A stretch of 32,658 nt of DNA from Candidatus Dojkabacteria bacterium. GTDB lineage: Bacteria; Patescibacteriota; Dojkabacteria; JAHIVN01. Below are positions 30,178 through 32,658 of this stretch, piece by piece (position 1 is the first letter of the stretch; each line of letters opens with the position of its first letter). The notes under the pieces were generated by a model. The model worked only from the letters and a program-made list of their open reading frames with translations, was not told the DNA's origin and did not search any database. Location: the NCBI GenBank assembly GCA_016932045.1, contig JAFGDO010000017.1:1-32658 (forward strand), read 5' to 3'. The translations under genes and the position numbers were made by a program.

Positions 30178-30625
30178 TGCAGATAAATATTCAGTCGTTA
30201 AGTGGTTTAAATCTCTAAGCAGTTCCCCTGAGCTTTATAGGTTCGACTCACACCAAGGAATTTATCCACAAAAAGGCAAGATCGATCAGCCTGGAGCAAT
30301 TTTTGAAACTCGGGAAAAATTTTTATTCCTATTTATTAAGCTCAAATTCCAGACTATCAGAATAGTTGAAGATAAAGAGTTCATCTTTAGGCTTATTCGC
30401 CCCTTCTCTTTTCTTGATATTTATGGAAATTTTGAATACGAAGATTACTCTCCCAATTATATTACTCTTAAACTAAAAACTTTCCACAAGAATAATGACG
30501 GAAATGTTTTTAAGTCATTACTGGCCTCACTACTTTTTTACACCCCTATACGAATTCTTATATCAGGTCAACTTACAAAAGAACTTACTTTCATAAAGAA
30601 TAGCATAGAAAAGAATCTCAGTTAA
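30149..30625 (+). CDS. Unknown protein, possibly SRPBCC-like
   Basis: I do not recognise a specific family. The 158 residues are soluble with alternating beta-rich stretches (KFLFLFIKLKFQTIRIVEDKEFIFRLIRPFSF, NYITLKLKTFHKN) and a C-terminal helix with hydrophobic character (SLLASLLFYTPIRILISGQLTKELTFIKNSIEKNL). A helix-beta sheet-long helix order suggests a SRPBCC/START-like cavity fold, but that is a guess from pattern only. Its start overlaps the preceding gene by 29 nt, so the two are translated from one mRNA. Confidence 0.6.
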   Translation: MKILRAIKINADKYSVVKWFKSLSSSPELYRFDSHQGIYPQKGKIDQPGAIFETREKFLFLFIKLKFQTIRIVEDKEFIFRLIRPFSFLDIYGNFEYEDYSPNYITLKLKTFHKNNDGNVFKSLLASLLFYTPIRILISGQLTKELTFIKNSIEKNLS

Positions 30626-30641
30626 TTACTCAGACTACTGT

Positions 30642-30669
30642 TTGCCAAATCTTTCTAATATAATATAAT
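30642..30669 (+). promoter_or_regulatory. Promoter of the tRNA-Thr(GGT) unit
   Basis: TTGCCA and TATAAT (30664-30669) are separated by 16 nt. The predicted start near 30676 gives a leader of about 105 nt to the tRNA that contains the tRNA 5' fragment and the hairpin. The GNAT gene 17 nt after the tRNA may be on the same transcript. Confidence 0.5.
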
Positions 30670-30711
30670 TCAATGTGTTGTTCCTTAAATCACAAAGTAC
30701 ATAGCTACAAA

Positions 30712-30724
30712 GCCGAGATAGCTC
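30712..30724 (+). repeat. 13-nt direct repeat of the tRNA-Thr 5' end
   Basis: GCCGAGATAGCTC is identical to the first 13 nt of tRNA-Thr(GGT) at 30782, 70 nt downstream. The hairpin element lies between them. This looks like a target duplication or the start of a truncated tRNA copy. Confidence 0.85.
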
Positions 30725-30762
30725 CCCGTAAAATTCCTTCAGAATATACGGGGCAAGCAGAT
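30719..30762 (+). repeat. tRNA leader hairpin element, copy B
   Basis: This is the second copy of the 44-nt element at 28164-28207, with core CCCCGTAAAATTCCTTCAGAATATACGGGG. Of the four differences from copy A, one turns an A-C mismatch into a G-C pair. The element starts inside the 13-nt tRNA repeat and lies in the leader of tRNA-Thr(GGT). Confidence 0.85.
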
Positions 30763-30781
30763 AAATTAAATCGCGGCTAAT

Positions 30782-30855
30782 GCCGAGATAGCTCAGATGG
30801 TTAGAGCGCACCCATGGTAAGGGTGAGGTCCCGGGTTCGATTCCCGGTCTCGGCT
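30782..30855 (+). tRNA. tRNA-Thr (anticodon GGT)
   Basis: A full cloverleaf is visible: acceptor GCCGAGA/TCTCGGC, D-stem GCTC/GAGC, anticodon stem CACCC/GGGTG with loop ATGGTAA (anticodon GGT), and T-arm CCGGG-TTCGATT-CCCGG. The discriminator is T and CCA is not encoded. The GNAT start codon follows 17 nt later. Confidence 0.95.
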
Positions 30856-30872
30856 CCAGTTATACACGCGCA

Positions 30873-31430
30873 ATGGAAACGATACAACCAACTCCAAGAC
30901 GAAGACTTTATCAGTCTATTACCTCGGAAATAGAAGGTGATAAAAGAAGTTCTTCACCAAACATTGATGATCTTCCAGACGTTTCTCTCCCAGAAAGTCT
31001 TACTTTGGAAATGCAACCGCATGATTGGGAAGCTTGGTTAGGCGATCCTCCAGTTTTGCGGGACTCAGGAGCAGTACGAATATATATACCTAATCCCGAA
31101 GACCCCACACAATTTCTCGCATCAGCTAAAATCCATATAACGGCTGTAAGTTCTCCAACAGGCCAAATTTATAGATTCCTTGTCGGTGACAATTTTGCTG
31201 TCCGAGAAAATCTCCGCAACCGGGGCATTGGCTCTTATATACAAAGATCCCTTCAAGAAATGGTAGTTGATCTTGGAATTGATGCATTTATTGCCGAAGT
31301 AGGTCCTGCAAAGATAGCCGGTGCTAGAAGACATGAGTTCTACAAAAGAAACGGCTTTACTATTCTTGAAGCAGGAACTGGTGACAGAGGGATGTGTGCT
31401 ATTTATTGGCTTAATCCTCATAAGTACTAG
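30873..31430 (+). CDS. GNAT family N-acetyltransferase
   Basis: This 185-residue protein has a GNAT domain from about residue 70. FLVGDNFAVRENLRNRGIGSYIQRSLQEM contains the acetyl-CoA pyrophosphate-binding R-N-R-G-I-G motif, and ARRHEFYKRNGFTILEAG gives the typical FY-GF end. The N-terminal 60 residues (PTPRRRLYQS... DDLPDVSLPESLTLEM) are polar and probably a flexible lead. The acceptor substrate is unknown. The gene begins directly after tRNA-Thr(GGT) with no SD and may share its transcript. Confidence 0.85.
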   Translation: METIQPTPRRRLYQSITSEIEGDKRSSSPNIDDLPDVSLPESLTLEMQPHDWEAWLGDPPVLRDSGAVRIYIPNPEDPTQFLASAKIHITAVSSPTGQIYRFLVGDNFAVRENLRNRGIGSYIQRSLQEMVVDLGIDAFIAEVGPAKIAGARRHEFYKRNGFTILEAGTGDRGMCAIYWLNPHKY

Positions 31431-31517
31431 AGTATTTTTCGAATTCACATCGTCCCCTAATTAATGTAAAATTAAGAACAGTTCAAATTTAAATCTTTAA
31501 CCTTATATCTACTTAAC

Positions 31518-32249
31518 ATGCAAATCGAAGGACGTAATCCCGTTACTGAGGCATTAAAATCAGATAGAAAGATTTCAGTAATTTACATACAAAATACCAC
31601 AACGGGTTCTGATAAAATTCGTGAAATAATATCTATGGCCAATAAGAAAGGAATACGCATCCGAAAAATCGGCAAGAACCACCTAGCAAAAATTACAAAG
31701 ACAAAAAATCATCAGGGAATTATTGCCAGTGTGAGATATGAATTCAACTCATTAAGAGATATACTCGAAAAACAATACGCCGAGAATAAAGACCCCTTTT
31801 TTGTGCTCATAAATGAAGTTCTTTACCAGCACAATCTTGGAGCAATCATCAGAACGGCAGAATGCGCTGGCTGCAGTGGAGTTATAATTCCAAAGAAAAC
31901 ACAACTAACTGAAAATGCAATCAGAACCTCAATGGGGGCAACTGAACATATTCCTGTTATAAAAGAGAATTTGTTCAACGCAATGAAATTACTCAAGGCG
32001 GAAGGGATCAGAATCATAGCCCTTGAGGCAACAGGAAAAGAAACAATTTATGATGAGAACTTAAAAGGACCAGTAGCAATAGTTATTGGAGGTGAGCATA
32101 GTGGAGTAACAAAATCTATACTTCCAAAATGCGATAAAGTACTAAGGATACCTTTATTAGGTAAAATAAATTCTTTAAATATGAGTAATGCTGCAGCAAT
32201 AATATTATTTGAAAAAGTACGTCAGGAAATAGTAAAATCTAAGGACTGA
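31518..32249 (+). CDS. rlmB: 23S rRNA 2'-O-methyltransferase RlmB-type (SpoU family)
   Basis: This 243-residue SPOUT methyltransferase carries the small N-terminal substrate-binding domain (MQIEGRNPVTEALKSDRKISVIYIQ). The three SpoU motifs are present: HNLGAIIRTAECAG (105-118), AIVIGGEHSGVTKSILPKCD (187-206) and RIPLLGKINSLNMSNAAAI (210-228). The trefoil-knot asparagine/serine motifs support SAM-dependent 2'-O-methylation of RNA, most likely G2251 of 23S rRNA. Association with rpmG, tRNA-Trp and secE is seen in many bacteria, and rpmG and tRNA-Trp follow here. Confidence 0.9.
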   Translation: MQIEGRNPVTEALKSDRKISVIYIQNTTTGSDKIREIISMANKKGIRIRKIGKNHLAKITKTKNHQGIIASVRYEFNSLRDILEKQYAENKDPFFVLINEVLYQHNLGAIIRTAECAGCSGVIIPKKTQLTENAIRTSMGATEHIPVIKENLFNAMKLLKAEGIRIIALEATGKETIYDENLKGPVAIVIGGEHSGVTKSILPKCDKVLRIPLLGKINSLNMSNAAAIILFEKVRQEIVKSKD

Positions 32250-32296
32250 CTTTCTAGAATGAGTGAATTCGATTTTAATATGTTAATTTAATAATC

Positions 32297-32467
32297 ATGG
32301 CAAAAAAAGGCAATAGACTCGTAGTTTTGCTTGAATGTGAAAAGTGCAAGGCCAGAAACTACTCAACAGTCATAAACAGGGTCAACCAAAGAGAAAAAAA
32401 GTTAAAGGTAAAAAAGCACTGTAAGCAATGCAAGAGCCACACAATGCATAATATGGTCAAAATCTAG
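32297..32467 (+). CDS. rpmG: 50S ribosomal protein bL33
   Basis: This 56-residue gene is below the ORF-track cut-off. The translation is MAKKGNRLVVLLECEKCKARNYSTVINRVNQREKKLKVKKHCKQCKSHTMHNMVKI. It has the bL33 pattern with both CxxC pairs (CEKC and CKQC), the zinc-binding form. It lies 47 nt after rlmB and before tRNA-Trp, which fits the conserved rpmG-tRNA-Trp-secE-nusG order. No SD is seen. Confidence 0.95.
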   Translation: MAKKGNRLVVLLECEKCKARNYSTVINRVNQREKKLKVKKHCKQCKSHTMHNMVKI

Positions 32468-32518
32468 CAGATAAAAGTTTCTTCGTTACTCAGTCTTTGT
32501 CCATTGCTAATCGGTTAT

Positions 32519-32553
32519 AGGTCTGTAGTGTTAATGGTAGCATAACGGTCTCT
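32519..32553 (+). pseudogene. tRNA-Trp 5'-half copy
   Basis: AGGTCTGTAGTGTTAATGGTAGCATAACGGTCTC matches the 5' half of the tRNA-Trp that begins 100 nt downstream (AGGAGCGTAGTGTCAATGGTAGCACAACGGTCTCC) and then diverges in the anticodon loop. A TCTCAC-AAA-GTGAGA hairpin follows at 32568-32582. No tRNA 3' half follows before the intact gene. Confidence 0.75.
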
Positions 32554-32618
32554 CCTAGAGCAATCTTTCTCACAAAGTGAGATTAGATGTTCAGGATTCT
32601 GTAAGACTAAAACTTTGA

Positions 32619-32658
32619 AGGAGCGTAGTGTCAATGGTAGCACAACGGTCTCCAAAAC
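32619..32658 (+). tRNA. tRNA-Trp (anticodon CCA), cut by window end
   Basis: The acceptor strand AGGAGCG, D-stem GTGT/GCAC, anticodon stem strand ACGGT and loop CTCCAAA (anticodon CCA) are visible before the window ends. The 3' half lies outside. Its place after rpmG predicts secE downstream. Confidence 0.85.

Noticed and set aside
1-32658. Alternative genetic code with UGA as Gly or Trp, known in some CPR lineages
   Set aside because: Conserved Trp positions use TGG, and TGA ends recognised genes such as rlmB at the expected place.

Overview
The window looks like chromosomal DNA of a small-genome, AT-rich bacterium of the Candidate Phyla Radiation (Patescibacteria). The evidence is a short EF-Ts, a rpsB-tsf-frr-rseP cluster that lacks pyrH and the lipid genes, sparse Shine-Dalgarno sites, a ribose-1,5-bisphosphate isomerase like that of the archaeal/CPR AMP pathway, a DprA-TopA pair and a compact Gram-positive-style rod-shape operon. 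The genetic code appears standard: Trp is TGG and TGA is used as a stop. I cannot name the phylum from the sequence alone.

Layout. Positions 45-23244 are almost entirely minus-strand housekeeping genes. In transcription order from the right these are: a two-component system (RR-HK); rpmB; mreB-mreC-mreD-PBP2; dprA-topA; a membrane-anchored hypothetical; a phosphoribosyltransferase; rpsB-tsf-frr-rseP-rpsU; dnaX-ybaB-recR; and CCA transferase, beta-CASP nuclease and R15P isomerase. At 23.2-23.55 kb a divergent regulatory region separates the two-component genes from a plus-strand ABC exporter (ATPase plus FtsX/MacB-type permease). Both sides carry the same box arrangement, AAYTTCA-N4-AATTTCA-N12-(-10), so the response regulator probably activates both operons.

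From about 26.3 kb the character changes to accessory and RNA-rich sequence. A minus-strand unknown gene lacks a normal start codon, and next to it is a small secreted protein. A 164-nt nested inverted repeat with a promoter follows, possibly a rod-shaped ncRNA. Then come tRNA-Thr(TGT) and tRNA-Tyr(GTA), a GIY-YIG protein, a YkgJ-like protein, a pyroglutamyl-peptidase-like protein, an unknown protein, tRNA-Thr(GGT), a GNAT acetyltransferase, rlmB, rpmG and the start of tRNA-Trp. The order rlmB-rpmG-tRNA-Trp predicts secE-nusG-rplK just beyond the window.

The most unusual signal is in the tRNA region. Two tRNA-Thr loci share a 44-nt hairpin leader (40 of 44 bases identical). Two tRNA genes (Thr-TGT and Trp) are preceded 99-100 nt upstream by a copy of a tRNA 5' half. 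A degenerate tRNA-Thr 3' half lies beyond tRNA-Thr(TGT). A 162-bp hairpin-rich segment sits between 12-bp direct repeats of the tRNA-Tyr 3' end. I read these as remnants of tRNA-targeted duplication or insertion, or alternatively as structured tRNA leaders.
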